A DNA stretch of 64,000 bases from CAITZA01 sp937915285 (GCA_036821825.1 DAISIV010000002.1:1-64000), one strand, 5' to 3'. Positions 26,668-35,086 are shown, counted from the first letter of the stretch. Translations and numbers: made by a program. The notes: generated by a model not told the origin, from the sequence alone.

Positions 26668-27741
26668 TTGAAGCTGGGGATCATAGGTTTGCCGGGATGC
26701 GGCAAGACCGTTGTTTTCAAGGCGCTCACCGGTGGAGTCGAAATAGCTGACCGAAAAGGTCGACAAGAGCCCGGTATAGGGGTAGTCAAGGTTAGCGACC
26801 CTAGGCTTGACTACCTGGCGCAGTATCACAAGCCCAAGAAGGTCACCCCGGTTCACGTGGAATACCTCGACATATCTGGATTGAGCGGTGACTCCAAACC
26901 CGGGCAAACCCTTGGAGACAAAACATTAGCCCATATCAGGCCGGTGGAAGCTCTGGTGGTGGTCCTGAGATTCTTTGAATCGCCATCCCTGGATGCTCCT
27001 GATCCTTTACGTGATTACAACCTGATCGAAGACGAAATGATCCTTTCTGATCTGGTGACGGTTGAGAAACGGCTTGAGCGGCTTTCAAAAGATCTTCAAC
27101 GGGGAAAAAAGGAAGCTGCGGAGGAATATGAACTGCTCGAGCAGGCCAAGAGATTTCTTGACGAGGGTAAGCCACTTAGACTGTCCTCTTCAATAACCCA
27201 GTCAGAGAAAATGCGCGGATTTGCCTTTCTCACAGCAAAACCGGAGCTTGTTCTGATTAATGCAGGAGAAGAAAAATCCAGAGACGAAATTGACCGGTTA
27301 CTTAAGAGTTTCCATGGCGCCAAGTCTTTTTCACACGATGTGATAGTAGACTGGCTATACGCAGATACTGAAGCCGAGATTGCCAGGCTGTCTCCGGAAG
27401 AGGCGGCAGAGTTCCTGTCGGAGATGTCCCTGGAAGAAGGGGCAAAGGAGCGTATTGTAAAACAGTCCTTCAGCCTCTTGAACCTGATCGTATTCCTGAC
27501 GGCGGGTGAACCTGAAGTCAGGGCCTGGCCGCTAATGGTTGGCAAGACGGCCCTGAAAGCGGCTGGAGTGATTCACTCCGATATAGAGAGGGGATTCATT
27601 AGGGCTGAAATAGTGTCATTTGAGGATTTCAGGCAGTACGGTTCCATGTCGGCGGCCTCCAAGGCTGGTAAGGTCAGACTTGAGGGCAAAGATTACGTCA
27701 TCCAGGATGGCGATATTGTTTTGTTTAGATTTAATGTTTGA
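26668..27741 (+). CDS. ychF: Ribosome-associated P-loop ATPase YchF/OLA1 type (357 aa)
   Basis: Obg-related translation factor that binds ribosomes and prefers ATP. The P-loop reads GLPGCGKT at about 7-14, the G3 equivalent DISGLSGD near 71, and the G4 motif is the YchF-type NxxE (LINAGEE) rather than NKxD, which explains ATP preference. A helical coiled region (about 130-180) and the C-terminal TGS domain (LIVFLTAGEPEVRAWPL...VIQDGDIVLFRF) complete the family layout. The start is TTG with AAAGGA upstream. It lies 42 bases after the anti-sigma gene and may be cotranscribed. Confidence 0.93.
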   Translation: MKLGIIGLPGCGKTVVFKALTGGVEIADRKGRQEPGIGVVKVSDPRLDYLAQYHKPKKVTPVHVEYLDISGLSGDSKPGQTLGDKTLAHIRPVEALVVVLRFFESPSLDAPDPLRDYNLIEDEMILSDLVTVEKRLERLSKDLQRGKKEAAEEYELLEQAKRFLDEGKPLRLSSSITQSEKMRGFAFLTAKPELVLINAGEEKSRDEIDRLLKSFHGAKSFSHDVIVDWLYADTEAEIARLSPEEAAEFLSEMSLEEGAKERIVKQSFSLLNLIVFLTAGEPEVRAWPLMVGKTALKAAGVIHSDIERGFIRAEIVSFEDFRQYGSMSAASKAGKVRLEGKDYVIQDGDIVLFRFNV

Positions 27742-27871
27742 TTCCCACCGTTAATTATCTTTCATCCAGTTCAAAAATTATGCAGAATAAAAGATCACGA
27801 ATGGTAAAGCCGCAACTGCGATTTGCCTCGTACGAAGAGTTGACCCAAATATCCTAGGAAGGAGTCGGCTT

Positions 27872-29164
27872 GTGGTGGATACAAACGTGAAGAGTCTCGG
27901 GGAACCCAGGATAGCATCACCGATCAGGGCCACTGAATGGGTGGTGGATAAGGAGAGAGTGCTATATAGCCTTTCCGTTGCAGATCTGGAAAAAGAGATG
28001 TCCTCGGGCAATAGGCCCCTATCTTTTGTTAAGGCGGGACCCAGGAAAAACATATATTTTGATGTCAGTAAACTCAAATGCGCCGTAGTTACATGTGGTG
28101 GTTTGTGTCCGGGATTGAACAATGTAATCAGATCTATTGTTCTGACTCTTTATCATGCCTATGGAGTAAGGAATATCCTTGGCATCAGATACGGATTGCA
28201 GGGTTTTATTCCGAAATACGGTCACCCGGTCATGGAACTCAGGCCGGATGTTGTTTCTGAAATAAACGAATTGGGCGGAACCATACTGTCATCCTCCCGC
28301 GGCCCCCAGGACATTTCCGAAATAGTCGACGCTCTGGAGAGAATGAATGTAGGAATCTTGTTCCTGATCGGTGGGGACGGCACTTTTAGAGCAGCAGCTA
28401 AAATTGCCAAGGAGATTGAAGCGCGCCAGGACAAGATAGCAGTCATCGGGATACCCAAAACAATTGATAACGACATACTCTACCTGTCGAGATCCTTCGG
28501 CTTCAATACTGCCGTCAGCATTGCCGCCAATGTTATAGGCTGCGCACACGTTGAGGCTAATGGCGCCCCAAACGGGATCGGACTGGTCAAACTCATGGGA
28601 CGAGAATCTGGATTCATCGCGGCAAACGCTGCGCTCGATAAAAGATACGCAAATTTTGTGCTGATCCCTGAAGCCGATTTTGAAATGGAAGGACCAACAG
28701 GGTTTCTCACGGTGCTTCAGAAAAGAATTGAGGAGAAAAAGCATGCGGTTATTGTGGTGGCTGAGGGAGCAGGGCAAAAGTATTGTGGCATAGAGGGTTC
28801 CGATCCTTCTGGCAACAAAAGGCTCGGAGACATAGGCGTCTATCTGAAGGACCGCATCACAGCTTATTTCAAGGAGAAAGATATAGAGGTCAATCTGAAA
28901 TACATTGATCCCAGCTACACGATACGCTCAGTGCCTGCCACGTCCGATGATTCCGTTTTTTGCGGATTCCTCGGCCAGAACGCTGTCCATGTTGCAATGG
29001 CCGGCAAGACCGACGCTATGGTCGGAATATGGAACGAACAATTTGTCTGTGTCCCTTTTGAAATTGTTACGACCGGGCGCAAGAAGGTTGATCTCAACGG
29101 AGAACTCTGGAGCAGTGTGCGTGAGGCTACCGGTCAGCCGCTATTCAAAAATTCAGAAGGGTAG
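27872..29164 (+). CDS. 6-phosphofructokinase, clade-X/TP0108-like (430 aa)
   Basis: Phosphorylates fructose 6-phosphate. The PFK motifs are GGLCPGLNNVIR, SSRGPQD, IGGDGTFRAA, GIPKTIDND, MGRESGFIA and PEADFEM. The phosphoryl-donor determinants are mixed: Gly in GGDG (the ATP-type residue corresponding to E. coli Gly104) and Lys in PKTIDND (the residue at 124 otherwise seen in PPi enzymes). This pair is known from clade-X PFKs such as trypanosomatid enzymes, which use ATP, so I favour ATP. The roughly 70-residue N-terminal extension also fits that clade. The start GTG has AAGGAG seven bases upstream. The following intergenic region has a short inverted repeat, GATCCCA/TGGGATC (29209-29233), but no U-tract. 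Confidence 0.9.
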   Translation: MVDTNVKSLGEPRIASPIRATEWVVDKERVLYSLSVADLEKEMSSGNRPLSFVKAGPRKNIYFDVSKLKCAVVTCGGLCPGLNNVIRSIVLTLYHAYGVRNILGIRYGLQGFIPKYGHPVMELRPDVVSEINELGGTILSSSRGPQDISEIVDALERMNVGILFLIGGDGTFRAAAKIAKEIEARQDKIAVIGIPKTIDNDILYLSRSFGFNTAVSIAANVIGCAHVEANGAPNGIGLVKLMGRESGFIAANAALDKRYANFVLIPEADFEMEGPTGFLTVLQKRIEEKKHAVIVVAEGAGQKYCGIEGSDPSGNKRLGDIGVYLKDRITAYFKEKDIEVNLKYIDPSYTIRSVPATSDDSVFCGFLGQNAVHVAMAGKTDAMVGIWNEQFVCVPFEIVTTGRKKVDLNGELWSSVREATGQPLFKNSEG

Positions 29165-29283
29165 TAAGTCCCTAATTTACCGTTGGGACCGCTCAGGTCC
29201 GGATTTAGGATCCCACCCCACTGGGCTGGGATCATCTGCCCGTCTAATATATTGTCATTTTCAGCTTAGTTTGATAAACTAGG

Positions 29284-29312
29284 TTGCGGGAATGTTGGGG
29301 AGAGGGTATATA
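29284..29312 (+). promoter_or_regulatory. Predicted promoter for the 108-aa exported protein
   Basis: TTGCGG (29284-29289), exactly 17 bases, TATATA (29307-29312). The resulting leader is about 95 bases and ends in a strong SD before the ATG at 29414. Confidence 0.45.
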
Positions 29313-29413
29313 ACCCTTCAGATCATGTGTTGGAACCCCAGGGAACTTTTTTGTTTTAACGGTGTCCAATGCTGGAAAGGGTATACTTTCTTTTACAATT
29401 TAGGAGGTATGAA

Positions 29414-29740
29414 ATGTTTAGGAAGTCGCTTCTTACTTTGGCGGCAGTGGCTTTGATGGCCGCGATTATTGCACCAGCCACCGCAGACGCGTTCTTTGTA
29501 GCAACCGCCAAAAACTTCCGCGGAGCCTTATACCAGGGAGTGGGACCCACTCCGGGACATGCTTCGGAAATGGCTATCGTGAAGTGCTCGCAGGATTCGT
29601 TCGCGCCCAGGAGTTGCCGTGTAGTAGGCGTCCGTATGGAATGTCCTCCGCCGGTTTGCGCTCCGAGGAAAACCTACAAGAAGACCAGCTATAAGACCTC
29701 GGCGCCGGCCTCTTATTCCATGGGCAGACCCATGCAATAG
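29414..29740 (+). CDS. Small exported protein with C-terminal Pro/Cys motif (108 aa)
   Basis: A signal peptide at residues 1-26 (ending TADA) is followed by a short folded segment with two Cys (KCSQDSFAPRSCRVVGV) and a Cys/Pro stretch (MECPPPVCAPRK), then a Lys/Ser/Tyr-rich tail. The ATG at 29414 follows TAGGAGGT, so the longer ORF from 29369 is unlikely. The segment AIVKC...SCRVVGV faintly resembles DUF4189-type exported domains. The PPPVCAP motif recalls the Pro/Cys repeats of the protein at 32080-32625, so the two may be related surface proteins. Function unknown. Confidence 0.75.
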   Translation: MFRKSLLTLAAVALMAAIIAPATADAFFVATAKNFRGALYQGVGPTPGHASEMAIVKCSQDSFAPRSCRVVGVRMECPPPVCAPRKTYKKTSYKTSAPASYSMGRPMQ

Positions 29741-29769
29741 TTGATGTAATTCTTAAACCGTTCTCAGCG

Positions 29770-29790
29770 CCCCAGCCATTTAGGCTGGGG
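29770..29790 (+). terminator. Hairpin between two small envelope genes, possible terminator
   Basis: CCCCAGCC-ATTTA-GGCTGGGG is a perfect eight-base-pair GC-rich stem with a five-base loop 30 bases after the stop of the 108-aa protein. It lacks a U-tract, so termination would be inefficient or Rho-dependent. It reaches a possible GTG start at 29790, which makes the ATG at 29811 a better start for the next gene. Confidence 0.5.
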
Positions 29791-29810
29791 TGAATGAGCA
29801 GATTCCTGCC

Positions 29811-30398
29811 ATGAACAAACCGATGAAATGGGCCCTGATCCTGGTGGCTCTTGCCTTGGCGGGTTACGGAGCATTCAGACTCGTTTCGGATAGATTGGAC
29901 TATTCGGATGGAAAGAAGGCTGTCGAAACCGCTCACCCCTTTGTACAGGGCGCGTCAAGCGCTGCTGGCGAAAAAATCAAGGAAACCCTGAAAAATACAC
30001 CCGACGCCAAATTGGAAGAAGACTCGGAGCTTCTATCCAGAAAGCTCTATCCGGTAGTAAAAGGCGCAGTCAAGGGGCAGTTGGATGCTGTACTAAATGA
30101 TCCTAACCGATCCGAGGTACCTGAAAAGATGGTTCAGACCGGCAAGGAACTTGTAGAAAATGTTGTAAAGCCTTTTGCTGAGGGGATGGCTCAAGGGTCT
30201 TCCAAAGTGTTGGAAGACGTCGACAAGGGACTGGGGGAGATCAGGAAGTTCAAGGAGAAGAACAAGGATATATTTCAGGACCTTCAATCCGGTATCAATG
30301 CCCTGCGTCAACAGCTTGACCGAGGAACTGGGAATCCTGCTGAACAACCCCTTGAAAAAAGTGATGATCGGTCAGCGCCAGGTACCCCTCCACGGTAA
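29811..30398 (+). CDS. Membrane-anchored helical protein of unknown function (195 aa)
   Basis: One N-terminal hydrophobic helix at about residues 5-23 (KWALILVALALAGYGAFRLV) anchors a roughly 165-residue, mostly helical, charged domain that probably faces the periplasm, ending in a Pro/Asp-rich tail. Repeating Lys/Glu/Val patterns such as KMVQTGKELVENVVKPFAEGM and KVLEDVDKGLGEIRKF suggest a coiled coil or amphipathic helices. I do not recognise a family. The start is chosen because the alternative GTG at 29790 touches a hairpin. Confidence 0.6.
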   Translation: MNKPMKWALILVALALAGYGAFRLVSDRLDYSDGKKAVETAHPFVQGASSAAGEKIKETLKNTPDAKLEEDSELLSRKLYPVVKGAVKGQLDAVLNDPNRSEVPEKMVQTGKELVENVVKPFAEGMAQGSSKVLEDVDKGLGEIRKFKEKNKDIFQDLQSGINALRQQLDRGTGNPAEQPLEKSDDRSAPGTPPR

Positions 30399-30584
30399 CC
30401 AACAGCCGCAAAGCACACCTCTTGCCAAAACAGGTTGATCTTTGTCTTCGTATGCTTTACACATGATCAACACTGAAATAGGATTCAGTAGGCGGGGTAT
30501 AACGCTTCGAGCCAGGGGAAACTCAGCAGACTTAACTTGTCCTGGCCTCATAAAACGAATCTATTCTTTAGACAAGATAAACCC

Positions 30585-31910
30585 ATGAAATTAAATGTAT
30601 ACACGCTATGGTACGACCGTTTTGCAGGGCGGACTCATCCGATGGATTTGACTCGAGCAAAACTAATGGCTTCTGTCCGAGTGGCGATTCTGCTTTTTTC
30701 AGTTCTGACCGTCTATTGTTTTGGAGTTTTTGTTGATAACTGTTGGGCTGAGAGCCAGACTCAGCCGGTAGTGGGTTTCATGATCCCCAAAAAGGATCCA
30801 TCTGCCAGGGAGAAATCGCTGGTGGTAGGCTTTGAGCTTTATTTCAGGGAAAAAGGGCTGGACCCGGCAAAATTCCTTGCGACACAGGAGTACGGGACAT
30901 CAGAGGAAGAATTACTGGAAGCCCTTGCTGAACTGATGAAGTCGAAGGATGTAAGGGTAATAGTCACTCCAGTCAGACTGGATTTTGCTGAACAGGTAGT
31001 TGCCGGAACGGCATCTGCCGAATCTCTTATCTTTGTCACAAACCCTGCCGTTAGATTTGTTTCCGGAGAGATGTGCAGACCCAACGTGTTCAGGGTTTGT
31101 CCCAACACTTATGTCTCATCTCAACCGCTTGCACGATGGGCCTTTCAAAATATTGGAAGAAAGATTTTTATAGTGAACGAGGGGACAGAAATTGCCAGTG
31201 AGCAGGCGGATTTTTTTGCGCTGGGTAGCGAAAAAATAGGTTCATCATTTGGCGACAGATTCGTTGTGATGCCTGATTCCACGAAATATGAAAAAATTTT
31301 CGAAAAACTGGAAGAGGTCAAGCCCGCTTTTGTATTTGCCGCAATGTCTCCAAATATTTCGGCCAGTTTTGTGGAAGCTTACTGCGCCAAGGGTTTGGAT
31401 AAGAAGTACCCGCTTATTGGTGTGGAAAGCCTGACAGCTTATCCGGACCCAGTGAGCAAGCTAAAAAACTCGGGTTTGGGGATAAGAACCCTTTGTTCCC
31501 TCGTCGACCCTGTGGGCCTTTTCAAGGCAGCATCTTTCGGCGAACTGACAAGTCCAGACCTGGATATGGTTGCTCAAGGGTATGATATCGCAGCTGTTTT
31601 TTATTCATGTCTCAATGCGGGTTGTTTTGCCGAGTCTTCTATTGAAAAGGCCAGTCAATTCGCTTCAAAACTGACCCTGGAAGGTCCGAGGGGCAACATA
31701 CAGTTTGACGCAAACCGTGAGGCCGTTCTTGCAATGAGAGTCAGTCACTGGGAAAAAGGCCCTGACGGAAGCTTGCTGCGGGTAGTTGACGAACAACTCG
31801 AGCCTTCTCGATCTATAGACTTTGGTTGTGGATTGGTGGGGTTTCCTGACAGGCCTGAGGCAGCAAGCCAGGACGTCAATCAGGGCCTTTGGGAAGAGCA
31901 TCAACAATAA
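30585..31910 (+). CDS. Periplasmic binding protein of the LivJ/type-1 fold (441 aa)
   Basis: After an N-terminal signal or anchor segment (VRVAILLFSVLTVYCFGVFV, about residues 30-50) the protein follows the two-lobed type-1 periplasmic-binding fold: PVVGFMIPKKDPSAREKSLVVGFELYF, ALAELMKSKDVRVIVTP, FVTNPAVRF, FVFAAMSPNISASFVEAYCAKG, and VAQGYDIAAVFYSCLNAG correspond to the usual beta-alpha order. No ABC permease or ATPase genes are adjacent, so it may be a sensor or orphan receptor. The start is uncertain: a TTG at 30537 and in-frame ATGs at 30585, 30642 and 30666 are possible and none has a strong SD. Confidence 0.78.
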   Translation: MKLNVYTLWYDRFAGRTHPMDLTRAKLMASVRVAILLFSVLTVYCFGVFVDNCWAESQTQPVVGFMIPKKDPSAREKSLVVGFELYFREKGLDPAKFLATQEYGTSEEELLEALAELMKSKDVRVIVTPVRLDFAEQVVAGTASAESLIFVTNPAVRFVSGEMCRPNVFRVCPNTYVSSQPLARWAFQNIGRKIFIVNEGTEIASEQADFFALGSEKIGSSFGDRFVVMPDSTKYEKIFEKLEEVKPAFVFAAMSPNISASFVEAYCAKGLDKKYPLIGVESLTAYPDPVSKLKNSGLGIRTLCSLVDPVGLFKAASFGELTSPDLDMVAQGYDIAAVFYSCLNAGCFAESSIEKASQFASKLTLEGPRGNIQFDANREAVLAMRVSHWEKGPDGSLLRVVDEQLEPSRSIDFGCGLVGFPDRPEAASQDVNQGLWEEHQQ

Positions 31911-31961
31911 AAATAGGAAAAACGACAGATTAATAAAAAAAGCTGTTTTGTAATTTAACGA

Positions 31962-31989
31962 TTGACAACTATGAGTGTTTTCTGATACC
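31962..31989 (+). promoter_or_regulatory. Predicted promoter for the Pro/Cys-rich exported protein
   Basis: TTGACA (31962-31967), 16-base spacer, GATACC (31984-31989), leaving a leader of about 85 bases before the ATG at 32080. Confidence 0.4.
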
Positions 31990-32079
31990 GTGATTTCAAA
32001 AAGTTTTTTGTAGAGGGAAATTTTGTTTCTCTAGGGGGTAAAGGGAGACCTTGAGAAACTTGTATGGAAGGAGTAGTGT

Positions 32080-32625
32080 ATGAAAGCGAGACTACTGGTA
32101 AGCGTTTTGGTGGTCGGTTTGTTTGTGGTGACCATCGCAGCGCCGACTTTCGCTGGAGGCCCGATTTGCAGGCCGCCGATGTGCGCGCCGCCTCCAATGT
32201 GCGGTCCTCAGCCCATGTGCGGTCCACCGCCCTGTCCACCACCATCTTGTGAGCCTGGCCCCCTAACCAAAATATTTTCCGGAGCATTCAATATCGTAAC
32301 AGGTGTCATCGGATTGCCTTTCAAGGTCGTTGACAAGCTGATTGACTGCTTCGACTGTTCGCCGCCTGCTTGTGGTCCCAGAATGGCCTGTGGTCCGGCT
32401 GCGGTAGTGCCTCCCGTTGTGTGCGCTCCGATAATCAAGTGCGCTCCACCTGTGTGCGGTCCTATGCCTCCGGCTTACGGAATGGGATATCGCCCGATGC
32501 CTTCCAAGTCCATGGGTTATGGCCAGGGAGCCCCAGTGCGCATGTCTCCGATGTCCCGGACTGATAAGGCCTCTGATAACCTGCTTGCCGCTCCAAATGA
32601 CGGCGTGTTCGGGAGTGTCTGGTAA
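32080..32625 (+). CDS. Pro/Cys-rich exported protein with PPxC repeats (181 aa)
   Basis: A signal peptide (residues 1-25, TFA) is followed by a run of short repeats in which Cys alternates with Pro-rich steps (CRPPMCAPPPMCGPQPMCGPP and onward), a central hydrophobic stretch (KIFSGAFNIVTGVIGLPFKVVDKLIDC), a second Cys/Pro block (CGPRMACGP...VCAPIIKCAPPVCGP), and a Tyr/Met/Gly/Ser-rich tail. About 18 Cys in 180 residues suggest a disulfide-crosslinked surface or cell-wall-like structural protein. The start has AAGGAG upstream. A monocistronic unit is supported by its own promoter and a strong terminator. I do not recognise a named family. Confidence 0.78.
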   Translation: MKARLLVSVLVVGLFVVTIAAPTFAGGPICRPPMCAPPPMCGPQPMCGPPPCPPPSCEPGPLTKIFSGAFNIVTGVIGLPFKVVDKLIDCFDCSPPACGPRMACGPAAVVPPVVCAPIIKCAPPVCGPMPPAYGMGYRPMPSKSMGYGQGAPVRMSPMSRTDKASDNLLAAPNDGVFGSVW

Positions 32626-32663
32626 CTCTTAATTCTGGAAAAGAAAAATATACAGTGAAAAAA

Positions 32664-32687
32664 GGGATCGGCTTGATCCCTTTTTTT
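32664..32687 (+). terminator. Intrinsic terminator, probably bidirectional
   Basis: GGGATC-GGCTT-GATCCC followed by seven T residues on the plus strand; preceding A residues give a U-tract on the minus strand as well. It can serve both the exported protein and the convergent J-domain gene. Confidence 0.9.
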
Positions 32688-32709
32688 GTTGGTGAATGCA
32701 TATCGGTCT

Positions 32710-33564
32710 CTAATCCCAGCGCTTGAAACGAAATATCCTGTCCTTTGCATAATTTATTTGTTTCATTTTTTCCTCATTCCCGCCGGTTCCGCTGGACGCG
32801 TCAGGATGATACAATCTTGCCAAGCGCTTCCATGATTTTAGGGCCTCCTCTTTGGTGGACTCGGGTGTTATCTCCAGGATCAGGTAGTATTTTCTGATAC
32901 TGTATTCGAATGAATTTATTGAAGAAGCCTTGTGCCGCTGTTCGAATTCTGGAGGGATCCTTCCCTCGGCCTCCCTTTTTCTCAGTTGATCCTTCCATTT
33001 CAACCAGGCCCTGGCTGCGACTATCACTCTCAGCAGATCAAGTCGATTATCGAATTCTTTCTGGGTTATAGGACTAATACGCCTCAAAGTCTGAAAGAGT
33101 TCTTCCACCGTGTGCAGAGGTAATTGGGTGAGGCTCCAGGGTTTCGGGTCGCAGGGACCGATAAGGTAGGAAAGCCTTCTCTTGAAGGCCGTCAACTCCA
33201 GACTCTCCGCATCAGAGTGATGGTAACAACGACCGTCGGGAAAGGCGGGCTTTTCACAGCACTGTCGGAATCCTCCCCGATCGAGCCCAAGCCACTCCAG
33301 TCCCAGGCATTTATCCGGGTCTGTTTCAACAATCCAAACCCCATTAACCGGATCACATTTCACACAACTACCATTAAGATTTCGTTCGATATGTCTCAAC
33401 GCGCGATTCAGTCTGTAATCTGAAAGGCTAAACCGATCTGAAATCAGATTCTTGAGCGAACCGGGATTTTCCAGAATGAACCGTAATAGCATTTCTTCGA
33501 GATTCATATTTACCAACCGGGGAGAATTCTCAATCCAGACGCTGTCAATCGGGGTCGTATTCAA
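32710..33564 (-). CDS. Protein with C-terminal J domain (284 aa)
   Basis: The last 65 residues form a J domain with the HPD motif (YYLILEITPESTKEEALKSWKRLARLYHPDAS), expected to recruit and stimulate a DnaK partner. The N-terminal part may hold a winged-helix-like region (about 20-65), then a Cys/His cluster (FRQCCEKPAFPDGRCYHHS, about 98-116) that could bind zinc, then a helical middle. A J domain placed at the C-terminus, with no G/F or zinc domain of classical DnaJ, marks a specialised co-chaperone. The longest ORF starts at a TTG; an ATG at residue 20 is an alternative, and neither has a clear SD. Confidence 0.75.
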   Translation of the reverse strand: MNTTPIDSVWIENSPRLVNMNLEEMLLRFILENPGSLKNLISDRFSLSDYRLNRALRHIERNLNGSCVKCDPVNGVWIVETDPDKCLGLEWLGLDRGGFRQCCEKPAFPDGRCYHHSDAESLELTAFKRRLSYLIGPCDPKPWSLTQLPLHTVEELFQTLRRISPITQKEFDNRLDLLRVIVAARAWLKWKDQLRKREAEGRIPPEFEQRHKASSINSFEYSIRKYYLILEITPESTKEEALKSWKRLARLYHPDASSGTGGNEEKMKQINYAKDRIFRFKRWD

Positions 33565-33660
33565 GGCCCTTACTTAGCATCATCATTTGATGATCATTTT
33601 CAAGTCTTTTGCAGTTTTTTTTGATGGGGTTGTGACGAATGGGATCTGTTGAGATGGGAG

Positions 33661-33719
33661 AAAAAAAGCCCGACCGTTTATTTGAGCTGGGAGGGAGGCG
33701 ACTCAAGGACAGTCGGGCT
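33661..33719 (-). terminator. Rho-independent terminator after the outer-membrane protein gene
   Basis: On the minus strand AGCCCGAC (33712-33719) pairs with GTCGGGCT (33667-33674) and is followed by a run of seven U. The long loop contains a second stem (TTGAG/CTCAA). It lies 84 bases beyond the stop of the gene at 33803. Confidence 0.85.
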
Positions 33720-33802
33720 TAATTGCATTTTTCCTTGAAGCGCCTTGAGAAATCTTTTACTGCAGCGGTCCCTCCGCAGCGCCGCTGCATCTCAATTCAA
33801 TT

Positions 33803-34840
33803 TTAGAAGATGAATCCCATTTCCACGAAACCACCATCCATTGCCGTATCGATCATCTTCACATCGCTGTATTTTTTCTTATAGGTCAGGTAGCGGTAGC
33901 CGCCTTTTACAAAACCTGATCGGCCGTTGTTAAGGGACAGTGAATACTTCAGTCCGGCGCTTAAGTCAGATCCCTGGCCGTCATCACCGAAAGCGACTCC
34001 AGCTCTGCCTTCAACAGACAGGTTGTTACGGAATCGGGCAGATTTAATGCATTTCTCAATCTCTATGCCCGCCATCGTCATGTTCATGTCATTGTCGAAG
34101 GACGATCCACAGCATCCCGGCTGGTAAACGCTCAAACGCTCGTTAAGCCTTACATAATCCGCAAACACTCCTACTCTGGATGTCTGGGTCAGGATTGGGT
34201 CATATACCAAGCCAATTCGCTGATATAGACGTTCCCATTTTGATTTTACACCCTGACCGGTAGAATAATTCATGGTTCCAAACTGGAAGTAGTTGTCAGG
34301 ATTAGTTGTAGCTTCAAATGAAGTAGGCATTATGGAATACTGCATGGACCAGCGTGGTTGAAATCTGTATTTCGCCGAGAATGTCGGTACTACTGCATGC
34401 TCAGGCAATCCAAGTTGTGAGTTGAAATCCACATAGGTCTGATAACCGTAACCTCCATAACCGTAGCCATATCCATAATTACCGGGCCAGAAAGCGGTTT
34501 TTCCCTTGGTCCTGGCAAACAGTGCCTGAGCATCCAGCTCCCATCCCTTGGGTCTGGTAACCGTCAGGTAGCAATCATTCTGAGCTTGATATGACATCAG
34601 CCGCTCAGCCTGAGCCTGTGACGTGTAAGGCATGTAGCCTTGAAAAGGTTTGACCTTGGTGATTGGCTTTTCCTTAACCTTGGAAATAATCTGTGGTTTG
34701 GAATGAGCCGAAGCGTATAGGTCTTCTCTTGAGTCAGTAGCGGCGGCCTGCGTAAGGGTCCAAGCCATTGCTTGACTTGCGAAGATCATTGACAGAATAC
34801 ATAGACATACCAGTAGCATACGGGGCTTCATTAGATTCAT
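33803..34840 (-). CDS. Putative outer-membrane beta-barrel protein (345 aa)
   Basis: A signal peptide (residues 1-26, AMA) precedes a polar linker and a region of alternating polar and hydrophobic strands typical of beta barrels (PTFSAKYRFQPRWSMQYSIMP, RVGVFADYVRLNERLSVY, DLSAGLKYSLSLNNGRSGFVKGGYRYL). The final residue is Phe (EMGFIF), the usual recognition signal for BAM-dependent insertion. A Gly/Tyr repeat (YGYGYGYGGYGY, about 122-133) interrupts the N-terminal part and could be a surface loop or linker. A strong SD (GGGAGGG) precedes the start, suggesting high expression. It has its own terminator. Specific function unknown. Confidence 0.8.
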   Translation of the reverse strand: MNLMKPRMLLVCLCILSMIFASQAMAWTLTQAAATDSREDLYASAHSKPQIISKVKEKPITKVKPFQGYMPYTSQAQAERLMSYQAQNDCYLTVTRPKGWELDAQALFARTKGKTAFWPGNYGYGYGYGGYGYQTYVDFNSQLGLPEHAVVPTFSAKYRFQPRWSMQYSIMPTSFEATTNPDNYFQFGTMNYSTGQGVKSKWERLYQRIGLVYDPILTQTSRVGVFADYVRLNERLSVYQPGCCGSSFDNDMNMTMAGIEIEKCIKSARFRNNLSVEGRAGVAFGDDGQGSDLSAGLKYSLSLNNGRSGFVKGGYRYLTYKKKYSDVKMIDTAMDGGFVEMGFIF

Positions 34841-34966
34841 ACCCTCCCTCCCAGGAGCAACGATTTGTTAAGACGGGACTTTACAGATAAGATATTTTAT
34901 GTCAACAAAAAACGTCATAAAAAAGGCATTTTAATTAAAAAAGCTAGAAATTAATTTATATATGAA

Positions 34967-35081
34967 TTGATCATGGCTTCTAAATGGATTTATAAAAACG
35001 TTTCAACATGCTTGTATCATTACACAAAACGTGTTTATAGAGCGCGCATTTCTTGCATGCGCGTTGGTTTTCTTTTTTTTT
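34967..35081 (+). ncRNA. Candidate small RNA between divergent envelope genes
   Basis: In an AT-rich 246-base gap where both flanking genes lie on the minus strand, the plus strand carries TTGATC (34967-34972), 17 bases, TTATAA (34990-34995), and 48 bases later an intrinsic terminator: CGCGCAT (35043-35049), seven-base loop, ATGCGCG (35057-35063), then TTGGTTTTCTTTTTTTTT. A possible first stem pairs ACGTTT (34998-35003) with AAACGT (35027-35032). A transcript of about 80 bases would not serve any annotated plus-strand gene. It would be partly antisense to the 3' end of the GT9 mRNA. Confidence 0.4.
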
Positions 35082-35086
35082 AGGTG

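Noticed and set aside
28289..28777. 162-aa antisense ORF in the phosphofructokinase gene
   Set aside because: Opposite-strand shadow of strongly conserved PFK coding sequence.
29790..29792. GTG start for the 195-aa membrane protein
   Set aside because: It overlaps the last base of a GC-rich hairpin arm and would be occluded; the ATG at 29811 is preferred.
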